Positions 1-8,561 of a stretch of 33,060 nucleotides of DNA are shown one piece after another. Position numbers and translations under genes: made by a program. The stretch's first letter is position 1. Each line of letters starts with the position of its first letter. The stretch is taken from contig SPAX01000003.1 in the NCBI GenBank assembly GCA_005239475.1, forward strand, positions 1 to 33,060. The letters run 5' to 3'. Source of the DNA: Nitrospira sp. (GTDB lineage: Bacteria > Nitrospirota > Nitrospiria > Nitrospirales > Nitrospiraceae). The notes below the pieces were generated by a model that saw only the letters and a list, made by a program, of their open reading frames with translations, was not told the origin of the DNA and ran no database searches.

Positions 1-70
1 CAATTCTATGAATGTAAACGAGGGGTAGGCTCGGTACGGGAACGTCCCAGCGAAAACGACGTGATGCCAT
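1..70 (-). CDS. Possible 5' end of next gene, cut by window edge
   Basis: After the lolD stop codon, an ATG at position 70 on the minus strand opens a frame that stays open to the left edge for 23 codons. It is basic at the start (residues ASRRFRW) and then hydrophobic. No Shine-Dalgarno sequence is visible in front of it, and a frame this short can be chance. It could be the N-terminus of the next gene of the lol cluster. I cannot assign a product, and I consider it only a possibility. Confidence 0.2.
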   Translation of the reverse strand, partial: MASRRFRWDVPVPSLPLVYIHRI

Positions 71-78
71 AGTTTTGT

Positions 79-741
79 TTATACTATTTGGCCGTCCTGC
101 ATATGCACGATCCGGTCGGCCTGGGCCGACAGTTTATCGTTATGGGTAACGATCACGAAGGTCGTCCCACGGGCTTTGTTCAGTTCACGCATCATGGCAA
201 AGAGCGCGTCGCCCGTATGTGTATCTAGATTTCCGGTCGGTTCATCAGCCAGCACGAGATCAGGCTTTTGCAAGAGGGCTCGTGCGACAGCCACGCGCTG
301 CTGTTCACCGCCGGACAACTCACCAGGCTTGTGATGCAACCGAGCTCCCAGCCCGACCTCCTGCAACAACGCGATGGCTTCTGGCTCAATTTCTATTTGA
401 TGCCGTCGCTGGATCAGGGCCGGCATACAGGCATTCTCGAGTGCGGTGAACTCCGGCAGGAGGTGATGAAACTGGAAGACAAACCCGATACGCCGATTCC
501 GAAACTCCGCCTGTTCACTCTCCGACATCTGAAACATATCCTGGCCGTCGAAGTGGACCGTTCCTGTCGTGGGACGATCAAGCGTCCCGATGATATGGAG
601 CAGCGTGCTTTTCCCGGCTCCCGAGGCCCCGACAATCGCAATCAACTCGCCCCGTTGAATCTGTAGATTGACGCCCTTCAGCACCGTGAGGGTTTGCCCA
701 CCCATCGGGAACGATTTGTACAGATCGGTGACGGCGATCAT
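79..741 (-). CDS. lolD: Lipoprotein-releasing ABC transporter ATP-binding protein LolD
   Basis: This is the cytoplasmic ATPase of the Lol system, which extracts outer-membrane lipoproteins from the inner membrane and hands them to the periplasmic carrier. All ABC ATPase motifs are visible in the 220-residue product: Walker A GASGAGKST at 38-46, Q-loop Gln90, signature LSGGEQQ at 142-148, Walker B LVLADE at 162-167 and switch His200. The open frame extends 39 codons further upstream, but that extension overlaps the end of the permease gene and does not look like an ABC N-terminus. The ATG at 741 begins with the normal MIAVTDLYKSF and has a GGAG about 8 nt upstream, so I chose it. It lies 46 nt downstream of the permease gene, so the two are presumably cotranscribed. 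MacB-type ATPases are similar, but the neighbouring LolC/E permease supports LolD. Confidence 0.93.
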   Translation of the reverse strand: MIAVTDLYKSFPMGGQTLTVLKGVNLQIQRGELIAIVGASGAGKSTLLHIIGTLDRPTTGTVHFDGQDMFQMSESEQAEFRNRRIGFVFQFHHLLPEFTALENACMPALIQRRHQIEIEPEAIALLQEVGLGARLHHKPGELSGGEQQRVAVARALLQKPDLVLADEPTGNLDTHTGDALFAMMRELNKARGTTFVIVTHNDKLSAQADRIVHMQDGQIV

Positions 742-787
742 GCCAGCGCTCCAGAATGAAATAACAATGATGGAGGGGCCGGCATGA

Positions 788-2068
788 TCATTCGTAGCGC
801 AGCGCGGCCACCGGTTCGAGTTTGGCTGCCTGGAGCGAAGGGTAAACCGTGGCGACAAAGCTAATCACAATCGCGGAGCCTGCTACCAGGAAGACATCCA
901 TCGCTTGTACATGGACGGGGATTCGCGAGATGTAATAGACCGAGGGATCGAAGGTCCAAAATGTCTGGATCAGCCAGAGAAACGCGTAGCCGAGCGGAAT
1001 GCCGATGGCTGTCCCGGACAGGCCGATGATCAACCCGTTCAGCATGAAAATGCGCCGAATGCTCTTGCGCGTCGCCCCCATAGCCTTGAGGATCGCAATT
1101 TCCTTTTGTTTCTCCGTAACGATCATGGTGAGGGTGCTCACGATGTTGAAGGACGCCACGATCGTGATCAGCACCAACAACAGAAACATCATCGTCTTTT
1201 CGAGCTTGAGCGCCGAGAACAGATTACGATTCATCTGCATCCAGTCGCGGGCGCCATAGGCGAAGCCGAGCGACTGCTCCACGGAGCGGGCCGTCTCCGC
1301 TGCGCGAAAGACGTCCGTGACTTTGATTTCAATGCCCGTCACGGTGTGCCCCATGTTGAAAAACTTCTGCGCTTCCGCGAGATCGATGTAGGCCAACGAC
1401 GAATCGTACTCGTACATGCCGGATTGAAACAGAGCGACCAACGCGAAAGTACGGATCTTCGGCACCATTCCTATTGCACTGATCGGACCGGCCGGAGGGG
1501 ACACCACATTGACCGTATCGCCGACAAAGACGCCGAGTCGCAGCGCCAATTCCTTGCCCAGGATGATGCCGGGTTTTTCTGTCTCGACCGCCGGGCCGTT
1601 CGGATCGTCGATCGGTGATTGCTTCACCTTGACCGGTCGGCTGAGGTCGGCTAACTCTCCAGTCGAGAGATTCTTGGCCAGTTCGGTCACCGTGCCCTCG
1701 CGTTGCGGATCGATGCCGCGGATCACGATGCCTTGCACCCCGGTTTGGGTCGTGAGCAAGACCTGCTTGAGTACAAACGGGGTTGCCGCAACGACACCCG
1801 GCACGGTTGTGACCTGCTTGGTGACGGGATCGTAATCGCTCATGCCATCCTTCATTCGATCCTGCACGATGATATGGGCCGTCGTCCCAAGAATCTTGGC
1901 CTGAATGTCCTCTTTAAAACCGGTCATGATGCCGACCGTTCCAATCAGGGCGGCCACACCGAGTGTAATCCCGGCAATGGAAACCACGGTGTTCAATGAA
2001 ATCGTCCGATTTCGACGCTTCGCGCGCAGGTACCGCAACCCGACAAAGATTTCGTAGGGGAGGGCCAC
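788..2068 (-). CDS. lolC: Lipoprotein-releasing ABC transporter permease, LolC/LolE family
   Basis: This is the membrane subunit partnering the LolD ATPase encoded just downstream. The 426-residue protein has the FtsX/MacB-type layout. An N-terminal transmembrane helix at about 22-48 is followed by a large periplasmic domain at about 50-285. Three more helices lie near 292-316, 340-372 and 390-412, and the protein ends with a short tail, AALRYE. The cytoplasmic coupling segment after the second helix (EKQKEIAILKAMGAT) is typical of the family. The start is a GTG at 2068, two nucleotides after the lysS stop, with only weak Shine-Dalgarno character, which suggests translational coupling. A single permease gene is visible, so the transporter is probably a LolC/E homodimer with LolD, as in many bacteria outside the gamma-proteobacteria. 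Whether to call it LolC or LolE is arbitrary. Confidence 0.9.
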   Translation of the reverse strand: MALPYEIFVGLRYLRAKRRNRTISLNTVVSIAGITLGVAALIGTVGIMTGFKEDIQAKILGTTAHIIVQDRMKDGMSDYDPVTKQVTTVPGVVAATPFVLKQVLLTTQTGVQGIVIRGIDPQREGTVTELAKNLSTGELADLSRPVKVKQSPIDDPNGPAVETEKPGIILGKELALRLGVFVGDTVNVVSPPAGPISAIGMVPKIRTFALVALFQSGMYEYDSSLAYIDLAEAQKFFNMGHTVTGIEIKVTDVFRAAETARSVEQSLGFAYGARDWMQMNRNLFSALKLEKTMMFLLLVLITIVASFNIVSTLTMIVTEKQKEIAILKAMGATRKSIRRIFMLNGLIIGLSGTAIGIPLGYAFLWLIQTFWTFDPSVYYISRIPVHVQAMDVFLVAGSAIVISFVATVYPSLQAAKLEPVAALRYE

Positions 2069-2070
2069 CG

Positions 2071-3552
2071 TTATTTCTCGGGTCTCAGTTGTGGGAAGAG
2101 GACCACGTCTCGGATCGACGCTTGGTTGGTAAAGAGCATAATCAGCCGGTCGATGCCAATGCCTTCGCCCGCGGTCGGCGGCATGCCGTACTCCAAAGCG
2201 CGCAGGAAGTCTTCGTCGACCAGATGCGCTTCTTCGTTGCCCGCCGCCCGCTGGGCCGCTTGTCCTTCGAACCGTTCCCGTTGATCCAGTGGATCGTTCA
2301 ACTCTGAAAAGGCGTTCGCGATTTCCCGACCGGCAATGTAGAGCTCGAAGCGATCAGTCAATGCCGGGTTCGAGTCTTTGCGTCGTGCGAGGGGGGAAAT
2401 TTCAATCGGGTAGTCGGTAATGAACGTTGGCTGCTGCAGATTAGGCTCTACCGTTTCCTCGAAGATTTCATTCACTATATTGAAGAGCGGCCATTTCGGA
2501 TCGACCGCGATGCCAAGTCTTTTGGCTGCCGCAATCGCTTTGTCCTGATTTTCAAGGACGGAGGGGTCGAGATTGTTTACCTCCAGAATCGCCTGATGAT
2601 ACGACCAGCGGCGCCACGGAGGCGTGAGCGTGATCTCCTTGCCCTGATAGTCGATGACCGTCCTGCCGAGAATCTGCTGAGCCAACGAGGAGACGAGCTC
2701 TTCCGTGAGGATGATCAAGTCCTGATAGTCGGCATAGGAAACGTAGAACTCCAGCATCGTGAATTCCGGGTTATGAATCGTCGAGATGCCTTCGTTCCGG
2801 AAGCTCCGATTGATTTCAAACACGCGAGGAAAGCCGCCCACGATCAACCGCTTCAAGTAGAGTTCCGGCGCGATGCGGAGATAGAGATCGACGCCGAGCG
2901 CATTATGGTGTGTGACAAATGGTTTCGCTGTCGCGCCTCCTGGAATCGGATGCATCATCGGCGTTTCGACTTCGAGGAAGCCTCGTTCGATTAAGAAGGC
3001 ACGAATGCCGGCGATGATTCTGCTGCGCATGGCAAAGATACCATGGACCTCGGGATTGGCGATCAAGTCGACATAGCGCTGCCGATAGCGGGTTTCCACA
3101 TCCGTCAACCCGTGCCACTTTTCTGGAAGAGGTCTGAGGGCTTTGCTCAAGAATGTCAGCTGTGTGACCTCGACGGTGAATTCATTTGTCTTCGTGCGAA
3201 AGAGAGTGCCGGTCACGCCGATCCAATCGCCCAAGTCGAGTAGCTCGGCGATGCGATAGCCTTGTTCTGAGAGATGATCTTTCTTGAGATAGACCTGCAG
3301 CCGGTTGGATCCGTCTTGCAGCACGGCGAAGCCTGCTTTCCCGAATCGCCGCAGGGCGACGATGCGTCCCGCAAAGGTACAGGAGATCTTCTCTGCTTCC
3401 AGTACCTCTTTGGTTTTTTCGGCATGAAGTGTAATCAGTTGGCCCGCACGATCCTTTACTTCGAATCGCGTGCCGTAGGGTGCCACGCCCGCTTCACGCA
3501 GGGTGTCGAGCTTCTTGATGCGTTGCTGCTGCTGTTCGTTCAGTTCGTCCAT
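2071..3552 (-). CDS. lysS: Lysyl-tRNA synthetase, class II
   Basis: The enzyme charges tRNA-Lys with lysine in the cytoplasm. The 493-residue product shows the class II LysRS plan. An N-terminal OB-fold anticodon-binding domain spans roughly 55-140 (AGRIVALRRFGKAGF). Motif 1 lies around 176-200. Motif 2 lies at 245-268 (FEINRSFRNEGIS then NPEFTMLEFY), and motif 3 near 462-472 (GEGIGIDRLIM). The length is normal for bacterial LysS. The start is ATG at 3552, with no strong ribosome-binding site. The gene lies downstream of prfB, a common pairing, but a 126-bp inverted-repeat element sits in the gap between them. The permease gene begins two bases after its stop, so lysS and lolCD form one transcription unit. 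Confidence 0.97.
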   Translation of the reverse strand: MDELNEQQQQRIKKLDTLREAGVAPYGTRFEVKDRAGQLITLHAEKTKEVLEAEKISCTFAGRIVALRRFGKAGFAVLQDGSNRLQVYLKKDHLSEQGYRIAELLDLGDWIGVTGTLFRTKTNEFTVEVTQLTFLSKALRPLPEKWHGLTDVETRYRQRYVDLIANPEVHGIFAMRSRIIAGIRAFLIERGFLEVETPMMHPIPGGATAKPFVTHHNALGVDLYLRIAPELYLKRLIVGGFPRVFEINRSFRNEGISTIHNPEFTMLEFYVSYADYQDLIILTEELVSSLAQQILGRTVIDYQGKEITLTPPWRRWSYHQAILEVNNLDPSVLENQDKAIAAAKRLGIAVDPKWPLFNIVNEIFEETVEPNLQQPTFITDYPIEISPLARRKDSNPALTDRFELYIAGREIANAFSELNDPLDQRERFEGQAAQRAAGNEEAHLVDEDFLRALEYGMPPTAGEGIGIDRLIMLFTNQASIRDVVLFPQLRPEK

Positions 3553-3588
3553 GAATGTGCGCCTGTACCGATCTTCTTTCCTCGGTTA

Positions 3589-3714
3589 GCAGGATGCTGA
3601 AAAAGTCCGCCAGCAGCGTTCTCGCATCGTTCAGACCCTCAACGTACCCCAGAGGGTACGCTTCGGCCCTTCACTCGCTGCGGCCTTGCTGGACGGCCTT
3701 TTTGAGCATCCTGC
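3589..3714. repeat. Interspersed terminal-inverted-repeat element, copy 1 (126 bp)
   Basis: The left end GCAGGATGCTGAAAAAGTCC and the right end, read on the other strand as GCAGGATGCTCAAAAAGGCC, form terminal inverted repeats of about 22 nt with three mismatches. A perfect 7-bp internal hairpin lies at 3643-3660 (CGTACCC, loop CAGA, GGGTACG). A related element occurs in opposite orientation at 9968-10163, sharing both ends and a core GATGCGAGAACGC block. No coding potential is seen. It resembles a non-autonomous MITE- or REP-like element. It lies in the prfB-lysS gap, where it may affect read-through or mRNA stability. Confidence 0.75.
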
Positions 3715-3790
3715 AGGAATGTCGTGCTGTTGTGCCACACATACGCACCCTCGAAATTCTCGCGTACCAAAATACTGTTCTCTCAGCTTG

Positions 3791-4940
3791 TTAGCTATCG
3801 AACTCGTCCGCACCTGACTGTTGATAGCTGAGAGCGGTTTTCCCAAGCTGCTTCATCTTCAGATAGGCCTCGATGAACCCGTCCAGATCACCGTCCATGA
3901 CGGCGGCTACCTGGCCCACTTCGTAGCCGGTCCGGTGATCTTTGACCATTTGATAGGGCTGGAACACATACGATCGAATTTGGCTGCCCCAGGCAATATC
4001 CTTCTTCTCCCCGACGATCGCATTGAACTCCGCCTCTTTCTTTTTCAGTTCCAGTTCATAGAGGCGCGCCTTCAAGACCTTCATTGCGCCATTGCGATTC
4101 TGGAGCTGTGACCGTTCGTTCTGACATTGCACCACGATTCCGCTCGGCAGGTGCGTCATGCGGATGGCTGTCTCGACCTTGTTCACATTCTGGCCGCCGG
4201 CGCCGCCGGCCCGAAAGGTATCGATCTTGAGGTCTTTGTCTTCGATCACGAGGTCGATATCGTCATCCACCTCGGGATAGACGAATACTGAGGCAAAGGA
4301 GGTATGCCGCCGTTTGTTCGCATCGAAAGGTGAAATGCGCACCAGCCGGTGCACGCCTGCCTCGGCCTTGAGATAGCCATAGGCATAGGCCCCTGTCACT
4401 GACAGCGTTACACTCTTCACTCCCGCTTCTTCTCCTGGGAGCAGGTCCAACGTTTCAACCTTGAATTTCTTGCTCTCGGCCCAACGGACGTACATGCGGA
4501 GCAGCATCTGCGCCCAGTCCTGCGATTCCGTTCCACCGGCGCCAGGATGGATCGCCACAATCGCGTTGTTGGGGTCCAGTTCGCCCGAGAGCAGAAGTTC
4601 AAGTCGCAACGTGGCGAGCATCGGCTCAAATTGATCCAGCTCGAACGTCAACTCCTTGGCCAGCCCGGCGTCGGCGCTTTCTTCTGCCAACTGGAGTAAC
4701 GCGCCCAGGTCGTTCATCTTCCCATCGATATCACGCCACTGCTGGAGGTCGCGCTCAATCGTGGACTTCTTCCGGCTGATCTTGGCGGCCTTCTGAGCGT
4801 GGTTCCAAAAATCCGGCTGTGACGTCTGCTGCTCTAGATGTGCCAACTCGGCCGTCATGCGAGCGAAGTCAAAGATGCCCCCGTAGTTCCAATACCAATT
4901 GTTCGACGGCCTGCACGCGATTCTTTACCTCATCTAACAT
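3791..4940 (-). CDS. prfB: Peptide chain release factor 2, with programmed +1 frameshift
   Basis: RF2 terminates translation at UAA and UGA codons. The gene is in two frames. Positions 4940-4872 encode 23 residues starting MLDEVKNRV, then an in-frame TGA at 4871-4869. Skipping the T at 4871 continues at 4870 with DFAR and the long second frame to 3791, giving 382 residues. The slip sequence CGG GGG CAT CTT TGA C matches the well-known RF2 autoregulatory site. In the merged protein the stop-codon-reading SPF tripeptide is at 203-205 and the peptidyl-hydrolysis GGQ motif at 248-250 (GAGGQNVNK). An AAAGGA precedes the ATG. Annotating only the second frame would start at ATG 4858 and lose the N-terminal helix. 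lnt lies upstream with 17 nt between stop and start. The C-terminus is longer than in E. coli RF2. Confidence 0.95.
4868..4885 (-). promoter_or_regulatory. Programmed +1 ribosomal frameshift site in prfB
   Basis: Read on the minus strand the site is CGG GGG CAT CTT TGA C. A Shine-Dalgarno-like GGGGG is followed by the slippery CTT codon and then UGA with a C after it. In E. coli RF2 the corresponding AGG GGG TAT CTT TGA C lets low RF2 levels favour the +1 shift, so that RF2 controls its own synthesis. The spacing and key bases are conserved here, so the same feedback is inferred. Confidence 0.93.
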
Positions 4941-4957
4941 GGAGCGATCCTTTCAGG

Positions 4958-6592
4958 TTAGACCGGAGTGGCAGCCACTGCGTCTGGCTCAGATCCCTTG
5001 GTGCGGAAATAGCCGAACAGGAATAAGAGCGCGCAGATTATAGCACAGCCGTAGGCAAACACATCGCCGTACCGGCTGTAAAACGTATGCGGGTGCCAGA
5101 CCTGCATCGTAGCCTTGACGGCCTGCTCCGTGAAGATCGGCGTCGCTTCGACGATGCGCCCGAACGGATCGATGAAGCCGGAAATGCCGGTGTTGGCTGC
5201 ACGGGCAAAGGCCAAATGATTCTCGACCGAACGAAACACCACCATCGCAAAATGTTGTGAGGCCGCCGACGAGCGACCGTACCAGGCATCGTTCGTCACG
5301 GTCACCAAGAACTCCGCCCCATTCGCGGCGAATTGCCGCACCAGGTTGGGGAAAATCACTTCGTAGCAGATAGCCACGCCGAATTTCACCGGGCGCGGCG
5401 TCGTTTCCGCCATGCCTGTAGCCGCAGATCTTGGTTTCGGCGGTAACGTCAAGACCGTCGGACCAGGCCCCGCTTCGAAATCGCCGATCCCTTCGACTAA
5501 TTTCTCGAGGAAAAACAGAAGCGAAGATTTGAACGGAATATATTCGCCGAAAGGCACCAGATGTTGTTTGTCGTAGCGCCCCAACAACTGGCCGTCGTGG
5601 GCGAGGAGGTATGCACTGTTCAACAGATATGGTCGCCGATCCGGATAGAAACGTAGGGCGGGGCTTCCAAACAAGATCGGCGCCTGGGCTCGATTTGCCA
5701 GTGCAATGAGTTGCAGCTGATAGACCGGCTCACGCTCAAAGACGAATGGTGTTGCCGCTTCCGGCCAGATCACCAAATCGGTGGCACGGCCGAGCTGTTC
5801 CGTCAGCCGGTCAAAGCGTGCAAGGGTCTCTTCTCGATAGGCGGTATCCCACTTCACCGCCTGATCGACGTTCGGCTGCACCACTCCCACGCTGATAGAC
5901 GAGCGGGGAATATCAGAAAAAGTCTCTCCAGATGACGTCATGAAACCATATTCCCACGAGAGCGCCACCAGCAATACCGTCGTCGCCACGAGTTCCCATG
6001 GGAGCTTTGCCGGACGGAATCCACGGAGCAGCGGCATCAGCCAGGCCAGCAATTCAGCCAGCGCGACATTCACCAGCACAATGAGGAACGAGACTCCGTA
6101 CACCCCCATGTGGTCTGCAATCTGAATCATCTCAATCTTGCGATATTGAGAATAACCGAGGAGGCCCCAGGGCAATCCGCTCAGAGCATATGTCCGGATC
6201 AGCTCGAGGGTCACCCATAAGCAAGGAACCGCAAAGAGACCGTAGCGAGGAATCAGGGTCTGAAACCACACGGCCCCGGCAGAATAGAGGCCGACATAGA
6301 GGCCAAGATAGGCCGTGAGCAGCAACATGAGGCCATAGCTGATCACCAGCGGGACCTTGCCATAGGTGTTCATGGCGGTCACCACCCAGGCCATCATACC
6401 GGTAAAGGCAATCGTGCCGGATAGCCAACCGATCCAAAACGCCTGCGTCTTGCTTTTTCCGTCCAACGCCCAATGCAACGGCACGAGGGCGATCCAGGCT
6501 AACAATCCAATGTCAGATTTCGGGAAACTCAGCGGGAGGAAAAGCCCGCTCGCGCCGGCAAGGACGAGTGAGCGCGCGAGGGAATGGGTCAT
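4958..6592 (-). CDS. lnt: Apolipoprotein N-acyltransferase
   Basis: Lnt adds the third acyl chain to the N-terminal cysteine of lipoproteins in the inner membrane, a step needed for efficient Lol-dependent export. The 544-residue protein has several N-terminal membrane helices (to about 215). A nitrilase-type periplasmic domain follows, with the Glu-Lys-Cys triad visible as Glu278 (VIWPEAA), Lys342 (YDKQHLVPFGEYIP) and Cys409 (GVAICYEVIF). A final helix lies near the C-terminus. The open frame reaches a TTG at 6628, but the ATG at 6592 has AAGGTG at good spacing and begins with a normal MTHSLARS membrane start, so I chose it. Its cluster also holds lolC/E and lolD, and pal, which encodes a lipoprotein substrate, is divergent from it. 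Confidence 0.95.
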   Translation of the reverse strand: MTHSLARSLVLAGASGLFLPLSFPKSDIGLLAWIALVPLHWALDGKSKTQAFWIGWLSGTIAFTGMMAWVVTAMNTYGKVPLVISYGLMLLLTAYLGLYVGLYSAGAVWFQTLIPRYGLFAVPCLWVTLELIRTYALSGLPWGLLGYSQYRKIEMIQIADHMGVYGVSFLIVLVNVALAELLAWLMPLLRGFRPAKLPWELVATTVLLVALSWEYGFMTSSGETFSDIPRSSISVGVVQPNVDQAVKWDTAYREETLARFDRLTEQLGRATDLVIWPEAATPFVFEREPVYQLQLIALANRAQAPILFGSPALRFYPDRRPYLLNSAYLLAHDGQLLGRYDKQHLVPFGEYIPFKSSLLFFLEKLVEGIGDFEAGPGPTVLTLPPKPRSAATGMAETTPRPVKFGVAICYEVIFPNLVRQFAANGAEFLVTVTNDAWYGRSSAASQHFAMVVFRSVENHLAFARAANTGISGFIDPFGRIVEATPIFTEQAVKATMQVWHPHTFYSRYGDVFAYGCAIICALLFLFGYFRTKGSEPDAVAATPV

Positions 6593-6691
6593 GAGTCGCA
6601 CCTTATCGAAAGCCGGAGATGGATGCAACTTCCGGTTCGTAGAGGATCTGCTCGCTTGTACGCCGTCGCGGGCGAGGAGAGAGATTTGGGG

Positions 6692-6720
6692 TTGACTGAC
6701 ACCCGTTGAGTACCTATAAG
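6692..6720 (+). promoter_or_regulatory. Sigma70-type promoter upstream of pal
   Basis: TTGACT at 6692-6697 and TATAAG at 6715-6720 are separated by exactly 17 nt, close to the vegetative consensus. It faces pal, whose ATG is about 130 nt downstream. The long leader contains no convincing gene. A 19-codon ATG frame at 6759-6818 is present, but I give it little weight. Confidence 0.65.
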
Positions 6721-6849
6721 TAAGAGTGACAATCTAGCATCTGTGACTGCGTGAAGAGATGGAGCAGGCCAAGGTGATAGAGTCGGCTATCCTGACCCTG
6801 GCGCAGCAGCGCAACTAATGATCACGACAAATAATTAGGAGACCATGCC

Positions 6850-7395
6850 ATGGATCGAAGAGTCATCAGCCTCTGTCTGAGTTTGGGCCTCATGTTTCTG
6901 TTAGCAGGCTGCTTTGGTAAGAACGTCTCCTCCTCGTCCGGGGATGCAGCCTCACAGGCAGGTCAGAGCAAAAGCGAGGAGATCCAGCCGGACGCGATCA
7001 AGACGGTACCGCTGGAGCGCTCGCTCGACCGGCCATCTGGTAGCGCGACCACACCATCCGGCAGCAATGCATTGGACGACGTGTTTTTCGATTTCGACCG
7101 GTTTCAAATCCGCAAGGATGCCATGCCGGTGTTGGACGCCAATGCCCAATGGTTTCGCGCCAATGGGAGCAAGACTGTGCTGATCGAAGGCCATTGCGAT
7201 GAACGAGGCACCTTGGCGTACAATCTCGTCCTGGGCGAGAAACGGGCACGTGCCGCCAAGATGTATCTCCAGGATTTGGGCGTCCAGGCCTCGCAGCTCC
7301 AGATCACGAGCTACGGAGAAACAAGGCCCTTCTGCAAGCAGCAGAACGAAGACTGTTATCAACAAAATCGGCGGGCACATTTCGCAACAAAATAA
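6850..7395 (+). CDS. pal: Peptidoglycan-associated lipoprotein Pal
   Basis: Pal is an outer-membrane lipoprotein that binds peptidoglycan and works with the Tol system in envelope integrity and division. The 181-residue product begins with a lipoprotein signal peptide ending in the lipobox LAGC, with the acylated residue at Cys21. A low-complexity linker of about 50 residues follows. The OmpA-like domain runs from about 77 to the end (FFDFDRFQIR, GHCDERGTLAYN, LGEKRARAAK), and contains the Asp and Arg expected to contact diaminopimelate. An AGGAGA lies about 8 nt before the ATG. No tolB or ybgF is next to it here, so it is detached from the usual tol-pal cluster. The protein ends abruptly after RRAHFATK, which is normal for the family. 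Confidence 0.93.
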   Translation: MDRRVISLCLSLGLMFLLAGCFGKNVSSSSGDAASQAGQSKSEEIQPDAIKTVPLERSLDRPSGSATTPSGSNALDDVFFDFDRFQIRKDAMPVLDANAQWFRANGSKTVLIEGHCDERGTLAYNLVLGEKRARAAKMYLQDLGVQASQLQITSYGETRPFCKQQNEDCYQQNRRAHFATK

Positions 7396-7463
7396 TACTA
7401 GCATGTGTTTCGACCGGAGACCTGCCATATGTGTCAGACCATCGCATCACGAAGGAGGAACAT

Positions 7464-8084
7464 GTGAGGCATTATCACATCGTAGGAATCGGGCTCCTCG
7501 GGATCATCTTAGCGACCGGCTGTGCAGGCAAGGGCGAGCGCATCGATCTGCAGGTCCCCATGGCGAGCGGGGCCGAGGACAAGGTCGTCGCGATGAGTTC
7601 CGCGACCGTCGCGATTCAGCCGTTTGAAGACCATCGCACTGACCGATCGCACCTCGGCACCAGACATCACCTATGGGGCGGAGAGAGTCACTTCAGCCTC
7701 CCCAGCGGCACCCTCGGCGAGGCCACGGCACAGGCCTTCGCTGACTATCTCAAGGGGAAAGGCTGGAACGCGATCGTTGCCAAGGGCCATGAAATAGCCG
7801 GGGCAGATATGACCATCACCGGCAAACTTGTCGATGTTGGCGTGGATGCCAAGAGCGGTATCGGACAGACTACCCTCAACGCCAAAAGTCGGTTGGTCGT
7901 TCAAGTGAAGAATTACGCTGACGGCAGTCAAGTTCGTGAGACCCTCATCAGTACCGGAACCAACCAGGTCTTCTGGTTTGACCCGGAAGATGCCCAGGAG
8001 CTGCTCAACGAACTGTACAATAAGAATTTCGAGAAGTTCGTGACGGACACCAAACTCGACGGCAAGATTCTCAAGCTCCGGTAA
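7464..8084 (+). CDS. Predicted lipoprotein of unknown function
   Basis: I do not recognise this 206-residue protein with confidence. The GTG at 7464 is chosen because a strong AAGGAGGA lies just upstream, and because it gives a short lipoprotein signal peptide ending in ATGC, with the lipid-modified residue at Cys20. An upstream in-frame GTG at 7431 has no such site. The mature part is soluble and mixed alpha/beta, with segments such as VAIQPFEDHRTD, GADMTITGKLVDVGVD and LVVQVKNYADG. This pattern recalls YajG-like outer-membrane lipoproteins, but similarity by eye is weak. It follows pal by 68 nt on the same strand, so it may be cotranscribed. Export as a lipoprotein fits the lnt/lol genes nearby. 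Function is unassigned. Confidence 0.75.
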   Translation: MRHYHIVGIGLLGIILATGCAGKGERIDLQVPMASGAEDKVVAMSSATVAIQPFEDHRTDRSHLGTRHHLWGGESHFSLPSGTLGEATAQAFADYLKGKGWNAIVAKGHEIAGADMTITGKLVDVGVDAKSGIGQTTLNAKSRLVVQVKNYADGSQVRETLISTGTNQVFWFDPEDAQELLNELYNKNFEKFVTDTKLDGKILKLR

Positions 8085-8185
8085 GGGAGTTCTCTATCCC
8101 TCCGTGGGGGACCCTGCGATGCACGGAATCCAGTCCTTCAGCATCGCCCCTGAATCGTATGGGAAACAGGAACCTTGCGAGTAAC

Positions 8186-8515
8186 ATGGATCGACGAAAA
8201 CATCGCCGGGTACCGGCACAGGTGCAGGGATTTCTGTTGGGAAACTCGCATGAGATCGAAGGGGTCACCCTCGACCTCTCAGTTGGTGGGGCCAGGTTTG
8301 ATTGTGACCTCGAAGTCTACCCCGGCAAGGTGATCCGTGTGCGACTAATCATTCCCGGCGCAGAGGAACCGGTCTCGATCGAAGACGCGCGAGTGCAGTG
8401 GGTCGGAGAGGACACATTCGGGGTCTCGTTTCAGAACGTTCGACCAGCCGAACTTGATGAACTCGAGCAGCTCATTGACGAATTCGAAGAGGGCGAAGGC
8501 AGCGGTCACGCCTAG
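8186..8515 (+). CDS. PilZ-domain protein (predicted c-di-GMP binding)
   Basis: The product (109 residues from this start) is a single PilZ domain. The N-terminal arginine cluster MDRRKHRRVPAQ supplies the RxxxR motif, and DLSVGGARF supplies the [D/N]xSxxG motif, the two elements that contact cyclic di-GMP in this family. An acidic C-terminal helix follows (ELEQLIDEFEEGEG). The frame also opens at an ATG at 8159, but neither start has a good ribosome-binding site. I prefer 8186 because the domain begins there. No partner domain is present, so it is a stand-alone receptor or adaptor of unknown target. The 6S RNA promoter begins 11 nt after its stop codon. Confidence 0.85.
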   Translation: MDRRKHRRVPAQVQGFLLGNSHEIEGVTLDLSVGGARFDCDLEVYPGKVIRVRLIIPGAEEPVSIEDARVQWVGEDTFGVSFQNVRPAELDELEQLIDEFEEGEGSGHA

Positions 8516-8526
8516 TGCGCCAATCC

Positions 8527-8555
8527 TTGACTCCCCCACATCGGAAGAATATCGT
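8527..8555 (+). promoter_or_regulatory. Promoter of the 6S RNA gene
   Basis: TTGACT at 8527-8532 is followed after 17 nt by TATCGT at 8550-8555. The predicted start of transcription is about position 8562, which is exactly the 5' end of the closing stem of the 6S RNA. This agreement supports both calls. Confidence 0.7.
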
Positions 8556-8561
8556 ATCCCT

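Noticed and set aside
905-1618. Long plus-strand open frame (237 codons)
   Set aside because: It is fully antisense to the lolC/E permease gene and its translation is histidine/arginine/aspartate-rich, as expected for a shadow frame in GC-rich coding DNA.
6759-6818. 19-codon ATG frame in the pal leader
   Set aside because: There is no ribosome-binding site and it is too short to judge. A leader peptide is conceivable, but nothing supports it.
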